A stretch of DNA of 64,000 bases from Methanomassiliicoccaceae archaeon UBA370 (GTDB lineage Archaea; Thermoplasmatota; Thermoplasmata; Methanomassiliicoccales; Methanomethylophilaceae): NCBI GenBank assembly GCA_002505345.1, contig DAUY01000016.1, positions 1 to 64,000 on the forward strand, written 5' to 3'. Shown here piece by piece: positions 44,579 through 54,011 of the stretch. The number at the start of each line of letters is the position of its first letter. The stretch's first letter is position 1. The notes below the pieces were generated by a model that made no database searches, was not told the origin of the DNA, and was given only the letters and a program-made list of their open reading frames with translations. Both the position numbers and the translations under genes were made by a program.

Positions 44579-45169
44579 ATGGAAGAGGAAAGGGCCGCTT
44601 GGGACGAACTTTACCGCAGACAGCCCAGGGCATGGAGGGGCTCGTCGAGGGTCCCGGATCTGGGTCTTTCCACGGGAAGTTCAGTTCTGGACGTGGGATG
44701 CGGCAACGGGAAGACCTCGGCCGCATTGGCGAAGATGGGATTTTCCGTCACCGGCGTGGATTTCTCCGATGTTGCAGTGGGATCCTGCAGGGAACGCCTG
44801 GAGGGAGAAGCGGAGTTTTTTGTGTGCGACTGCACCCGGATGCCGTTTTCCGACAGCACCTTCGACGGCATATATGCGGTCCATGTGGCGGAGCACCTCG
44901 ACGACGGTCAGATGGCGGCCTTGGCCTCCGAATGTTTCAGATTGCTCCGTCCGGGAGGGAGGATGTTCGTCAGGTCCTTCTCCCCCGGAGATATGAGGGA
45001 TATGCCCGGAAACTCGGTCAGAAACGGCATAAGATATCGTTACAGGGCCCCCGAGGAGATCGCGGCGGGCTTTTCGGTCTTCGAAACCCTCGGTCTTGAA
45101 ACGGTCGACGAAAGAACCCGTTTCGGTACGGTGAGGAGCCGTTCGGAATGCATGTTTGAAAAACGATGA
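44579..45169 (+). CDS. class I SAM-dependent methyltransferase
   Basis: 196 aa from ATG 44579. Motif I SVLDVGCGNGKTSAALAKMG near residue 37, motif post-I GVDFSD, motif II FDGIYAVHVAEHLDD and LLRPGGRMFVRSF (motif III). Substrate not recognisable. Divergent from the second paaK with about 65 bases between, so the two genes share a promoter region. Confidence 0.87.
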   Translation: MEEERAAWDELYRRQPRAWRGSSRVPDLGLSTGSSVLDVGCGNGKTSAALAKMGFSVTGVDFSDVAVGSCRERLEGEAEFFVCDCTRMPFSDSTFDGIYAVHVAEHLDDGQMAALASECFRLLRPGGRMFVRSFSPGDMRDMPGNSVRNGIRYRYRAPEEIAAGFSVFETLGLETVDERTRFGTVRSRSECMFEKR

Positions 45170-45231
45170 CGGTCGTTCGGCCTCATCGACCCGTTACGAT
45201 AGTGTTAAATCCGAGAATAAAATGGTCGTAT

Positions 45232-45570
45232 ATGATTTGCCCCAAATGCGGAGCCGACAATCCGGAAGGCACCCTGTTCTGCGAAGAGTGCGACTGGCGC
45301 CAGGACATGCCCTTCAGGGCCGCTAAGAAACGGAACGTGAACACCCTCTCCCTTGCTGTGCTGGCGTGCGGGGTTCTTTCTGTGGCCCTTGCATTTTTCG
45401 TCGCGATGGCCGGGGCGGCCGTGGGTGCGGTGGGGCTTATAGTCGGCGGTTACGCTATCAACGCCGTGCGCATCGTGAAGCCTGTCAACCAGAATGTTCT
45501 TATGGTCGCCTCCGCGGCAGGACTTCTGCTTTCCATGATCGGCTTCATTTTAGGATTCGCCAACCTCTGA
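45232..45570 (+). CDS. zinc-ribbon protein with membrane helices
   Basis: 112 aa from ATG 45232. One short ribbon (CPKCGADNPEGTLFCEECDW, residues 3-22) then two hydrophobic hairpins (LAVLACGVLSVALAFFVAMA and on). Function unknown. Nine bases separate it from the cysteine-cluster gene. Confidence 0.7.
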   Translation: MICPKCGADNPEGTLFCEECDWRQDMPFRAAKKRNVNTLSLAVLACGVLSVALAFFVAMAGAAVGAVGLIVGGYAINAVRIVKPVNQNVLMVASAAGLLLSMIGFILGFANL

Positions 45571-45579
45571 GGCTTTCCT

Positions 45580-46110
45580 ATGGCTGTGTACAGAGGTCGC
45601 TACATACTTCAGGGCCTCCCGGAGATATCCGATGAGATGGAGAAGGACCTGGACCTCGCTTACGACATATGCCGGCATTATCATTCCTCTCTCCCTTGCC
45701 GGGAATGCGGAAGATGCTGCCATCAGAAGCTTATAACGATCCTTCCCGAAGAAGTGGACAGGATCTCTTCGGCCGCAGGTGTCCCCTTGGGCGAGTTCAT
45801 GTCGAAATACGTGGGATTCTCCAAAGACGGAAGGATCATGCTTCTCCGGACCGACCCCTGCGCTTTCCTCGGAAAGGATAAAAAATGCAGGATATGGGAG
45901 GACCGCCCCGAGGTATGCAGGGAGTTCCCCTACCTGGTGTCAACCTTCATGAGCCGGGTCTACCTCGCGATAGCGAACGAGGACGCCGACATCCTGGAGC
46001 TCATAGACTACATGGACCGCGAGTGGCCCTGCACGAATAACATCAGGGAGACCATCGTCGGAAAGGTCGAAGAGGCCAGAGGGATCAGGGCCGGACGTCA
46101 CCTTCCGTGA
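45580..46110 (+). CDS. YkgJ-family cysteine-cluster protein
   Basis: 176 aa. CRECGRCC near residue 40 with PCAFLGKDKKCRIWEDRPEV then CREFP is the CxxCxxCC...C...C pattern of YkgJ-like zinc or Fe-S binding proteins. Activity unknown; some act as Fe-S-dependent oxidoreductases. Its end overlaps the convergent hydrolase by 13 bases. Confidence 0.85.
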   Translation: MAVYRGRYILQGLPEISDEMEKDLDLAYDICRHYHSSLPCRECGRCCHQKLITILPEEVDRISSAAGVPLGEFMSKYVGFSKDGRIMLLRTDPCAFLGKDKKCRIWEDRPEVCREFPYLVSTFMSRVYLAIANEDADILELIDYMDREWPCTNNIRETIVGKVEEARGIRAGRHLP

Positions 46111-46868
46111 GACATGGCGAAGGAAAGGTAGCTCTCCATGTATTTGGACGGCATTATGTTGTGCCCCTCGCCCCTCAGCCTTATCATCGTGCAGTCCCGT
46201 ATACGGTCTGCCAGCGCGTCTCCGAACTCCAGAGGCACCATGTAATCCTCGGATCCGTGTATCGACAGGGTCGGTGCCATTATCATATGCGCATGGTCTT
46301 CCGTGGAATAGAGGTCTACGGCCCTCATCTGGTCCTCCAGGCCGTCGATGCTGTACCCGAAATCTTCTGCGGCCGACCTTTTCCTGGTTGCGAAGTACCT
46401 CTCGGGCAGACACATGGCCTTGAGGGGGACGCTCAGGTATCTCAGCGGCATTCCTTCCCTCGCGGCCTCGATCATCCCATGGAACATGAAAGAGGACCTT
46501 TCCGGCCTCCTAAGGTAGGAAGACACAAGTGCCAGAGTGGAAACTTTGTCAGGGTAGCGGATCGCCAGCGACTGTGCCACCTGGGATCCCATGGACCATC
46601 CGAGCACGTGGGCCTTTTCGAAGGAGAGCTTCTTCAGCAGTTCGGCCACATCGTCGGCCATATCGTCTATGGTGAAGGGCCCGTCGTACTCGGTTTCGCC
46701 GGAGCCCCTGTTGTCTAGCGTGATAACTGTAAAACGGCCGGATGCATCGGATACCACGTCGTTCCAGAAAGCCATGCTGCTGCCGAATCCTGCCAGAAGT
46801 ACCAGGGGGTCCCCGGAACCCGTTACGGAGTAGGACAGTCTCACCCCGTTCAGCTTGGCTATGGGCAT
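46098..46868 (-). CDS. alpha/beta hydrolase
   Basis: 256 aa. Nucleophile elbow GWSMGSQVAQ near residue 90 (Ser), SIHGSEDYMVP near 205 (Asp) and RGEGHNIMP near 238 (His) make a full triad; VLLAGFGSSMAFWND gives the oxyanion strand. Substrate unknown. Divergent from the flavoprotein gene that starts about 100 bases away. Confidence 0.9.
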   Translation of the reverse strand: MPIAKLNGVRLSYSVTGSGDPLVLLAGFGSSMAFWNDVVSDASGRFTVITLDNRGSGETEYDGPFTIDDMADDVAELLKKLSFEKAHVLGWSMGSQVAQSLAIRYPDKVSTLALVSSYLRRPERSSFMFHGMIEAAREGMPLRYLSVPLKAMCLPERYFATRKRSAAEDFGYSIDGLEDQMRAVDLYSTEDHAHMIMAPTLSIHGSEDYMVPLEFGDALADRIRDCTMIRLRGEGHNIMPSKYMESYLSFAMSHGR

Positions 46869-46970
46869 GCCTGCGGATTATTCTGCTCATACATATACGT
46901 GACGAGCGGCCATGGGTCATTTATTAAAAGAATGAACGCTTCACATGAGTGCGAAAAGCAGGACGTCCAA

Positions 46971-47546
46971 ATGAAGGTCACAGCATTCAATTGCAGCCCC
47001 CGCAAGAACGGGAACACAGCGCACATGTTAATGACGGTGTTGTCCGTCCTCGAAGAGAACGGAATAGAGACCGAGCTTGTACAGGTCGGAGGCGTGGACA
47101 TGCACACGTGCCACGCATGCGGAAGATGCAAGAAGAACCTGGACGGCAGATGCGTCCAGGACGACGATGCGCTCAACGAATTTTCAGAGAAGATGGTGGC
47201 ATCGGACGGTATCATCATCGGTTCGCCGACATATTATGCCGACCTTAGCCCGGAAGCGAAGATCCTCATCGACAGGGTGGGCTACTCCTGCAAGACCAAG
47301 GAAGGTAACCCCCTAAGAAGAAAGGTTGGTGCGGCGGTCATCGCCGTCAGGAGGGCGGGTTCGATCCACGCCTTCGACAGCATCAACCACTTCTTCCTGA
47401 TAAACGAGATGATCGTTCCGGGATCGACATACTGGAACATGAGCCTGGCCCGTGCGCCCGGCGACTACGAGAACGACGCGGAAGGCGTCGCGACAATGAA
47501 GGCGCTGGGCGAGAACATGGCCTGGCTGCTCAAGAAGATGGAGTGA
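46971..47546 (+). CDS. flavodoxin-fold iron-sulfur flavoprotein (Isf-like)
   Basis: 191 aa from ATG 46971 (VTAFNCSPRKNGNTAHMLMT). CHACGRCKKNLDGRC near 48-62 is the compact Isf cysteine motif, and GSPTYYADLSPEAKILIDRV the FMN loop. Third Isf-like gene here; it differs from those at 5893 and 39921. It lies five bases upstream of the phosphoglycerate mutase gene. Confidence 0.87.
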   Translation: MKVTAFNCSPRKNGNTAHMLMTVLSVLEENGIETELVQVGGVDMHTCHACGRCKKNLDGRCVQDDDALNEFSEKMVASDGIIIGSPTYYADLSPEAKILIDRVGYSCKTKEGNPLRRKVGAAVIAVRRAGSIHAFDSINHFFLINEMIVPGSTYWNMSLARAPGDYENDAEGVATMKALGENMAWLLKKME

Positions 47547-47550
47547 TCCC

Positions 47551-48789
47551 ATGTCGTCACAGAAAAAGAAGATCCTGCTCATCGTGATGGACGGCCTCGG
47601 AGACCGGGGCAACGAAGATCTGGACTGGCAGACCCCCCTCCAGGCCACCAAGACTCCCAACTTCGACTGGTTCGCGAAGAACGGCATGTCCGGCATCTGC
47701 GACACCATAGCGCCCGGCGTCAGGCCGGGAAGCGACACCGCACACCTATCCATACTGGGCTACAACCCGCGCGAGGTCTATACCGGAAGAGGTCCCTTCG
47801 AGGCCGCCGGGATAGGGCTGATAAGCAAGAAGGGCGACATAGCGTTCAGGTGCAATTTCGCGACGGTGGATGAAAAAATGAACGTCATCGACCGCAGAGC
47901 CGGCAGGATCAGGGAACCGGACACCACAGAGCTGGTGAAAGCCCTCGAGGGCCTGACGATAGACGGGGTTCAGGCCATCGTGAGAGAAGGTACCGAACAC
48001 CGCGCCGCGCTGCTCCTCAGAGGTCCGGAGCTCTCCCCCGAGGTGACGGACCCGGACCCGCACGACCTCGCCGAGGTGCTCGAGTCCAAACCTAAATGCG
48101 CAGGAGCGGTCTTCACGGCGGGCGTAATAAACAAATTCGTAAAGAAGAGCTACGAGGTCCTCAAGGACCATCCGGTCAACAAAAGGCGGATAGCGGAGGG
48201 GCTGCCTCCGGCGAACGTACTGCTTCCCAGAGGCGGCGGGTCGTTCCCCAACATCGAGCCCTTCCCGGAGGTCCACAACATGCGCTCTGCCTGCGTCGCA
48301 GGCGTAGGTATGATCAAAGGGATCTGCGGCGTTTGCGGACTCGATGTTCTGGACCTTCCCCCCCAATGCACCGGAGGGACTGATTCCGACTTCACCCTGA
48401 AAGCGAAATGCGCCCTGGAAGCTCTGAAGAAATACGACTTCGTATTGATGAACTGCAAGGCCCCGGACGTATGCGGACACGATGGCAACGCCAAGCTCAA
48501 GTGCGAGATAGTCCAGAGGCTGGACGACATGGCCGGGTATATCAGGGACAACTTCCCGAAGGACCTGGTGATAGTTTTCACCGCAGACCACAGTACCCCC
48601 TGCAGCCTCATGGACCACAGCGGGGACCCTGTGCCCATCACGATCTATACCCCGGGAATGGTCATAGATTCGGCGACATCGTTCAGCGAGTCGGGGTGCG
48701 CGTCGGGCTCCATCGGGCGCATAAGAGGTTTCGACATCGTGCCCATATGCATGGACCTTGCGAACAGGACGGAAAAATACGGGGCCTGA
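47551..48789 (+). CDS. apgM: archaeal cofactor-independent phosphoglycerate mutase
   Basis: 412 aa, usual length. [16 protein letters not shown] near residues 9-24 has the metal-binding Asp, [20 protein letters not shown] near 50-69 the catalytic Ser, and [18 protein letters not shown] near 345-362 the second metal site. Alkaline phosphatase superfamily. It interconverts 3- and 2-phosphoglycerate for gluconeogenesis. Its stop abuts the pilin-like gene on TGATCA. Confidence 0.95.
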   Translation: MSSQKKKILLIVMDGLGDRGNEDLDWQTPLQATKTPNFDWFAKNGMSGICDTIAPGVRPGSDTAHLSILGYNPREVYTGRGPFEAAGIGLISKKGDIAFRCNFATVDEKMNVIDRRAGRIREPDTTELVKALEGLTIDGVQAIVREGTEHRAALLLRGPELSPEVTDPDPHDLAEVLESKPKCAGAVFTAGVINKFVKKSYEVLKDHPVNKRRIAEGLPPANVLLPRGGGSFPNIEPFPEVHNMRSACVAGVGMIKGICGVCGLDVLDLPPQCTGGTDSDFTLKAKCALEALKKYDFVLMNCKAPDVCGHDGNAKLKCEIVQRLDDMAGYIRDNFPKDLVIVFTADHSTPCSLMDHSGDPVPITIYTPGMVIDSATSFSESGCASGSIGRIRGFDIVPICMDLANRTEKYGA

Positions 48790-49227
48790 TCAGTAGACCG
48801 TGAGAACGTACACGGCCGAGAAGAAGTCCCCGGCCACGCTGAGGGTGCATGACGATACCGGAATTCCGGTCCCGGTGCCCAGGGTATAGGAGTTGTCGCC
48901 CTGGCGTACGCCCAAGGTATACGCGCCCTCCCTCATGAAGTGAGAATCCAGTATCATAGCGGCTGCCCGCCCCGCTCCGCAGTCCGTGTAGATGTCGTAG
49001 ACCAGCCCGTCGCACATTTTGACCGTCACCGGGCCGCACTCCGGGTCTATCTCCACTTCGATATTTGTTTCGAGAAGCATCGGGAGTATTTCGCCGGCAT
49101 CCTGCGGATCTGCTCTTTCGGACGGTCCGGACACAGAGAGCAATACCGAGAAAGCTACCGCGATCAGGATCATGAAGAAAATCGCGTCGACCATGGCGGT
49201 GAAGCCCCTGTCCCCTTTCAACGCCAT
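48790..49227 (-). CDS. pilin-like protein
   Basis: 145 aa from ATG 49227. KGDRGFTAMVDAIFFMILIA then VAFSVLL at the start is a prepilin-like class III signal (basic KG, then a hydrophobic helix) as cut by PibD-type peptidases. The rest is beta-rich with four cysteines. It overlaps the next gene by ten bases. It may be a minor pilin for the assembly genes at 52230-55395, which are close but not in the same operon. Confidence 0.6.
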   Translation of the reverse strand: MALKGDRGFTAMVDAIFFMILIAVAFSVLLSVSGPSERADPQDAGEILPMLLETNIEVEIDPECGPVTVKMCDGLVYDIYTDCGAGRAAAMILDSHFMREGAYTLGVRQGDNSYTLGTGTGIPVSSCTLSVAGDFFSAVYVLTVY

Positions 49228-49637
49228 GTGGTGACCTCCATGTTCACCAGCGCCGTCCCTCCGTCGTATTCGACCGGGCACAGCCTCCTCTCCGTCGACA
49301 TTACGCCTTCGGAGATCCCCGCCGAGAAATACAGCCGCCCCTCAAACCTGGGTTCCCCCGACGCTCCCGGAGCGGATTCGCAACAGACGGATGCCCCTCT
49401 GATGCCCGCGATCTCGACCTGGGACCTGAGCTCCTCCCCCAGGTCGCCCTCTATCCTGCCGTCGGAGATTCTGATCCTGTCGGCGAGGGCTTCGATGTCG
49501 ATGTCCCTCGATGCGACCGTATGTCCGCCGGCCAGGATCGCTGCGGAACCGATGAAGGCCGTAAGCACCAGGGTTACCGCCATCGCGGCGGCCATCGCCT
49601 CCATGAAGCCTATGTCCCCCTTCTTGTCCATCCTCAT
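49218..49637 (-). CDS. second pilin-like protein
   Basis: 139 aa. KKGDIGFMEAMAAAMAVTLV then LTAFIGSAAILAGG has the same KGD(R/I)GF prepilin motif as its partner, and the C-terminal part is beta-rich. The two genes overlap and are co-translated. Start ATG 49631 is equally possible. Assigned by N-terminal pattern only. Confidence 0.6.
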   Translation of the reverse strand: MRMDKKGDIGFMEAMAAAMAVTLVLTAFIGSAAILAGGHTVASRDIDIEALADRIRISDGRIEGDLGEELRSQVEIAGIRGASVCCESAPGASGEPRFEGRLYFSAGISEGVMSTERRLCPVEYDGGTALVNMEVTTWR

Positions 49638-49687
49638 GGGGGAGTCGTCTTCTTCGAAATTGAAATAGGCGCCCAGCTACGGTTAGA

Positions 49688-51598
49688 TTAACTCACTCCG
49701 CGCATGTAATGGCCGTAAGTTACGGAGCCGCACATTTCGGAGATCTTCGCCTTCTTGGACACGTCCCGTTTTGCATATGCCTCGGCCACGGTCTTGGCGA
49801 GCGCGACCGGGCGTTTTCTGAGGTCGATCCCGAAGGAATCCACGCCCATCTTCTGAAGATCGTGCAGCTGTTCCAGGAGCATCAGGTCCGAGGAGTTGAG
49901 CATATGGGAGATCCCGTCGCCGTCCTTGTATATCGGGAACTGGAACCCTTTCTCGTCCTCCAATATGCCGTTCCCCATCGCAGGGTCGCGGGTGACCATG
50001 AGCTCCTGCCTGCCGAACACCATGACCTCCACCAGGCCGCTGTAGTATTCAGTGATTCCGCGGATCTCGTTCTTCGACAGCTCCATGGAAAGAGTGGTCT
50101 GGTTGACCGTCAGCGGATAGTACGAATTGAAGAAATTCATGTAGGTGCTTCCGTAGACGCGGGGCGAATTCCTGTTCGCATGCAGCTGCCCTACGGTGTT
50201 GACCATCACGCTCCCGCTTCCCGGAGCGGTGTCTGCGGGGTCGAACCTCGGAAGCAGTGCCACGAGCTCGATCTTTCCCACATCGCATATGTCTTTTGCC
50301 TCTCCGATGCTGTCGCCGTATTCGAAATAGACCCTGTCGGCGTAGTCGGCAACGGCTTCGAGGTTCCGTACCGAGTTGACGTAGAACGACATTTCGGGCC
50401 TGACATCCTTCCTGTGAACCCTTTCCCTGACCTGCTTCCTCTTGGGGTCGACGCGCTTGGTCGTTCCCGACAGCACGGGCACCTGTCCGATGCTGTTCTT
50501 GACCTCGTCGATGCGGGGGTCGTAGGTCCTGTAGATCTGGTACTTTCCGTTGGGGATCTTGAAGGGCACGGTCACCTTCTTGGTCTCGCTTACCTTGAAA
50601 CCGCCTATCTTCTCATCGCCCTTGAATATCGAGATCCCGTCCTTCGGGTTGAGGACCTCGCTCAGGTCGGACTGCAGGAAAGAGCGATCGGTTATGTTCG
50701 CGCTCCCCAGGAGGTAACCTCTGTTGTCCGGGTACAGCGATTGCACAGGCGAAACGACGCCCCCGAAATATCCGTCGCATATCCCGCGGTTGAATATCGT
50801 ATGCAGGAGGCCCGCAGTGGGCGCTATGGTCTTGTTGTCTTCGCCCTTCTCTTTCATGGAGTAGACTTTTGACGCGAGATACGCGTATGCCGGACTTCTC
50901 ATCCTCCCCTCGATCTTCGCCGATGTTACGCCTATCTCCTTCAGCTTGGGGATGTAATCCAGCCCGTAGATGTCCGCGCAGCTCATCACGTACTCGTCCC
51001 TGGACCCCAGCTTGTATTTCTTTCTGCAGGGCTGGGCGCACTGTCCGCGGTTGCCGCTCCTTCCGCCTATCAAACTGGAGAAAAGGCATCCGCCGGACAT
51101 GCAGTAGCACATGGCGCCCTGGACGAAGACCTCGGTCTCCACCGGTGAATCCGAGACGATCTTCTTGATCTCCTCGAATGTGAGCTCCCTCGCAAGTATC
51201 GCCCGGTCTATCCCGTTGGCCGCGCACCACTCGAGCCCCGCCCTGGAATGTATCCCCATCTGGGTCGAGGCATGCTTGGGTATGTCTATCTTGCTGAGCT
51301 GCTTCAGAAGGCCAAGGTCCTGGATCAGGACGGCGTCCGCCCCGACGTCGGAGAGGAACCTGACGAAGGAGACGGCATCTTCCATCTCCGAATCTTTTAT
51401 CAGGGTGTTTACGGTGATGTAAGCCTTGACACCGCGGTCATGGGCGTACCCCACCGCCCCTTCGATCTGCTGGTCCGAGAAGTTGTCCGCGAATGCTCTG
51501 GCCCCAAATGATTTACCGCCGAGGTATACTGCGTTGCATCCGCCTTTGATCGCGGCGACCAGACCTTCGGGGGAACCTGCGGGAGCCAATATTTCCAT
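49688..51598 (-). CDS. U32 family peptidase / RlhA-like
   Basis: 636 aa. ILAPAGSPEGLVAAIKGGCN and YLGGKSFGARAFADNFS open the family; EVFVQGAMCYCMSGGCLFSS and GNRGQCAQPCRKKY near residue 180-200 carry the conserved cysteine/glycine region that binds Fe-S in RNA-modifying homologues. These are annotated as collagenase-like peptidases, but several act in tRNA or rRNA hydroxylation. Lies between the pilin-like and pilus-assembly genes; link uncertain. Confidence 0.9.
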   Translation of the reverse strand: MEILAPAGSPEGLVAAIKGGCNAVYLGGKSFGARAFADNFSDQQIEGAVGYAHDRGVKAYITVNTLIKDSEMEDAVSFVRFLSDVGADAVLIQDLGLLKQLSKIDIPKHASTQMGIHSRAGLEWCAANGIDRAILARELTFEEIKKIVSDSPVETEVFVQGAMCYCMSGGCLFSSLIGGRSGNRGQCAQPCRKKYKLGSRDEYVMSCADIYGLDYIPKLKEIGVTSAKIEGRMRSPAYAYLASKVYSMKEKGEDNKTIAPTAGLLHTIFNRGICDGYFGGVVSPVQSLYPDNRGYLLGSANITDRSFLQSDLSEVLNPKDGISIFKGDEKIGGFKVSETKKVTVPFKIPNGKYQIYRTYDPRIDEVKNSIGQVPVLSGTTKRVDPKRKQVRERVHRKDVRPEMSFYVNSVRNLEAVADYADRVYFEYGDSIGEAKDICDVGKIELVALLPRFDPADTAPGSGSVMVNTVGQLHANRNSPRVYGSTYMNFFNSYYPLTVNQTTLSMELSKNEIRGITEYYSGLVEVMVFGRQELMVTRDPAMGNGILEDEKGFQFPIYKDGDGISHMLNSSDLMLLEQLHDLQKMGVDSFGIDLRKRPVALAKTVAEAYAKRDVSKKAKISEMCGSVTYGHYMRGVS

Positions 51599-51704
51599 GG
51601 CGGACGCTAGGCAGGCCCATCCTTTATAACTTATGCTTGGGACCTCCGCATAAGGCTAACTGTAATTTCCCGTCTTAATACCCCTGCCTTCAGGTAGATC
51701 CGGC

Positions 51705-52226
51705 ATGGAACGCGGAAGGAAAAAGAAAAGGAACGGAAAAAACGGCGTGGCAGAAGCGAAGATGGACGGGGACGTTCTGAGCATCGACTGCCGTGAATGC
51801 GGAAATGTACCGGATGCGGGAAGCGATGAATGCATAAGATGCATCGTATCCAAGATCTCGGAGAACGGGTGCGCCGCCAGGATAAGGCTCAGGACCGGCA
51901 GGGATACGGAGATCTCGGGGCCCGCTACGGAGATCCTGTGCGAACTTTCGTTCATCGACAGGTCGGCCTCCTCCTTGAGCGGCAGGCCGATGCGCAGATG
52001 CGGGTCCTGCCGCCATTCTTGCGACAGGATCGTCGGCATAGCTTGGAGCACCTTCCCGACGCCGGATTTCGCCGGGGCGCGTGGAAAGCTCATGTCATTC
52101 AGTCCTTCGAACGGCGTATGCGAGGTTTGCGTTCAGAAAACATACAGGGCGCTGGACCAGGCGGAGCTCTCCATTTCCGAGATCTCGAAAAGGGTTTCGG
52201 CCATGGTCGACGGCAGGGGGGCATGA
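51705..52226 (+). CDS. cysteine-rich protein upstream of the pilus ATPase
   Basis: 173 aa, no transmembrane helix. Two possible four-cysteine zinc sites: C29/C32 with C43/C46 (CRECG...CIRC), and C99/C102 with C139/C142 (CGSCRHSC...CEVC). A basic N-terminus (GRKKKRNGK) precedes them. No named family recognised. It ends three bases before the ATPase start, so it is probably co-translated and a partner of that machine. Confidence 0.7.
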   Translation: MERGRKKKRNGKNGVAEAKMDGDVLSIDCRECGNVPDAGSDECIRCIVSKISENGCAARIRLRTGRDTEISGPATEILCELSFIDRSASSLSGRPMRRCGSCRHSCDRIVGIAWSTFPTPDFAGARGKLMSFSPSNGVCEVCVQKTYRALDQAELSISEISKRVSAMVDGRGA

Positions 52227-52229
52227 ACG

Positions 52230-54011
52230 ATGCCCGTGATAAGGGGCGAAGATGCGTCCGAACACCCATATACGCGGGTAACGGCCTGCGGCCGCGAAAC
52301 TGAGAAGGAACGTACCGACGGGCCGGTCCCCAGATACGGAGCGCCGGAGAGGCTTGAATCCGACACGACGGGATTCGTCTCGGATTTCGGAAGAATGGCA
52401 TTGTCCAACACGAGGACGAAACCCACATACGCCGACTGTTGGCTCATCGGCTCGGCGGAGGAACTCGACCTGATTTCCGAATACCGGCTTCCGGGGGCCG
52501 GAGTGACCATAGGGGCCGCCGCGGACGGAGAGACGGAATACAATCTCTCCCCGGACGAGTATGTTTCGGCCGACTCTGTGAACGCAGTGGTGTCCGAAGC
52601 CATCGAAAGCGTCCGAAGATCTTACAGGGAGAAGGGAGGAAGAATCGACAGGCAGAGCATCCTCAGCGAGGCCCGGATAAGGATAATGGACCGCTCGGAC
52701 ACCATCGAGGCCGTCTACGGAAGCAACTGCATCGACATCGGCAAGGTCGTCGACGGACTTTGCGAGACCGTATACAGGTACACGGTCGGGCTCGGGATCT
52801 TCGACATCCTGCTCTCCGATCCCAGGCTCGAAGACATATTCATCGACGCCCCCTGCGACAGGAACCGCATCCATGTGACGATGAACGGCATATCCGGGAT
52901 CAATTCGAATCTCCGGTGCAGGACCAATCTCATGGTGGACCGCAAGGAGGTCATGAACCTGATAAACGTGCTCAAAAGGGACAGCGGCCTCCAGTTCTGC
53001 GAGTCCGAACCGGTCCTGGAGACCGATATTAAAGGACGTGACGCAAGGGCGACCGTCATTGGCTATCCCATGAGCCCCAACGGAGATGCCGTATCCATCA
53101 GAAAGCATTCGACCAGGCCGTGGACGCTAACGAGGCTCATTGCCAACGGAACGCTGGACCACGAGACTGCGGGCCTCCTTTCTTTCCTGGTCGACAACCG
53201 CTGCACGTTCCTCGTCTGCGGGGCGAGAGGCGCAGGAAAAAGCTCGCTGCTCACGGCGCTGATGTTCGAGTTCCCCGTTTCACAGAGGATACTGACCATA
53301 GAGGACACCCTGGAGCTCCCCGGCGACAAGATGAGGAGGATGGGCTACAAGGTCCAGTCCATGCTGATAAACGAGAGGATCGAGGGCGACAGCCTTTCCC
53401 GTGCCGACGAAGCCCTGCGGGTTTCCCTCAGGATGGGGGAATCGGCCATCGTGTTGGGGGAGGTCAGGGGAGAGGAGGCCAAGACACTGTATCAGAGCAT
53501 GAGGGCCGGCCGTGCCGGAAGTTCGATCATGGGGACGATCCATGGCGATTCGGCAAGGTCGGTATACGAACGTGTCGTCCATGACATGGGTATCGCCCCG
53601 GAGGCTTTCATGGCCACCGACTTGCTTCTCACCCTGGGCTCGGTCAGGGACAGGAAGTCTGGGGACCAGAAGAGGTCTCTCGGTGAGATCGTAGCGACCG
53701 GCGGAAGACCGGGAGAGTTCGTCGACATATCCGATGCTGAAGGGCTCTTCTCGTCGCCCGCGATGAGGAGGATATCCTCATCCTGCGGGATGGACAGGAA
53801 GGAGATCCTCGACGAGATACGCTCCAGGTCCGGAATGAGGAAAATGCTGGCTGAGGCGGGGTCGCGCGACGAAAGGTTCCTTGGACCGGAATGGATAAAC
53901 ACGGCCAACGACCACCTGTCCAGGAACTCCGGTAAAAATCCGAAGGCCCTGATAAGCTCCTTCGAAGCAAAGATCCGCAGGGCGGAGGGGGTTGGACAGA
54001 TTGAGAACTGA
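52230..54011 (+). CDS. type II/IV secretion ATPase (TadA/archaeal pilus type)
   Basis: 593 aa. The N-terminal 190 residues are variable; then DPRLEDIFIDAPCDRNRIHV near residue 197 and the Walker A FLVCGARGAGKSSLLTALMF near 325, ASP-box ILTIEDTLELPG, Walker B AIVLGEVRGEEAKTLYQSMR near 405, and GTIHGDSARSVYERV with the His box. It drives pilus or secretion-system assembly in the cytoplasm. Last 20 bases overlap the membrane-platform gene. Confidence 0.92.
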   Translation: MPVIRGEDASEHPYTRVTACGRETEKERTDGPVPRYGAPERLESDTTGFVSDFGRMALSNTRTKPTYADCWLIGSAEELDLISEYRLPGAGVTIGAAADGETEYNLSPDEYVSADSVNAVVSEAIESVRRSYREKGGRIDRQSILSEARIRIMDRSDTIEAVYGSNCIDIGKVVDGLCETVYRYTVGLGIFDILLSDPRLEDIFIDAPCDRNRIHVTMNGISGINSNLRCRTNLMVDRKEVMNLINVLKRDSGLQFCESEPVLETDIKGRDARATVIGYPMSPNGDAVSIRKHSTRPWTLTRLIANGTLDHETAGLLSFLVDNRCTFLVCGARGAGKSSLLTALMFEFPVSQRILTIEDTLELPGDKMRRMGYKVQSMLINERIEGDSLSRADEALRVSLRMGESAIVLGEVRGEEAKTLYQSMRAGRAGSSIMGTIHGDSARSVYERVVHDMGIAPEAFMATDLLLTLGSVRDRKSGDQKRSLGEIVATGGRPGEFVDISDAEGLFSSPAMRRISSSCGMDRKEILDEIRSRSGMRKMLAEAGSRDERFLGPEWINTANDHLSRNSGKNPKALISSFEAKIRRAEGVGQIEN

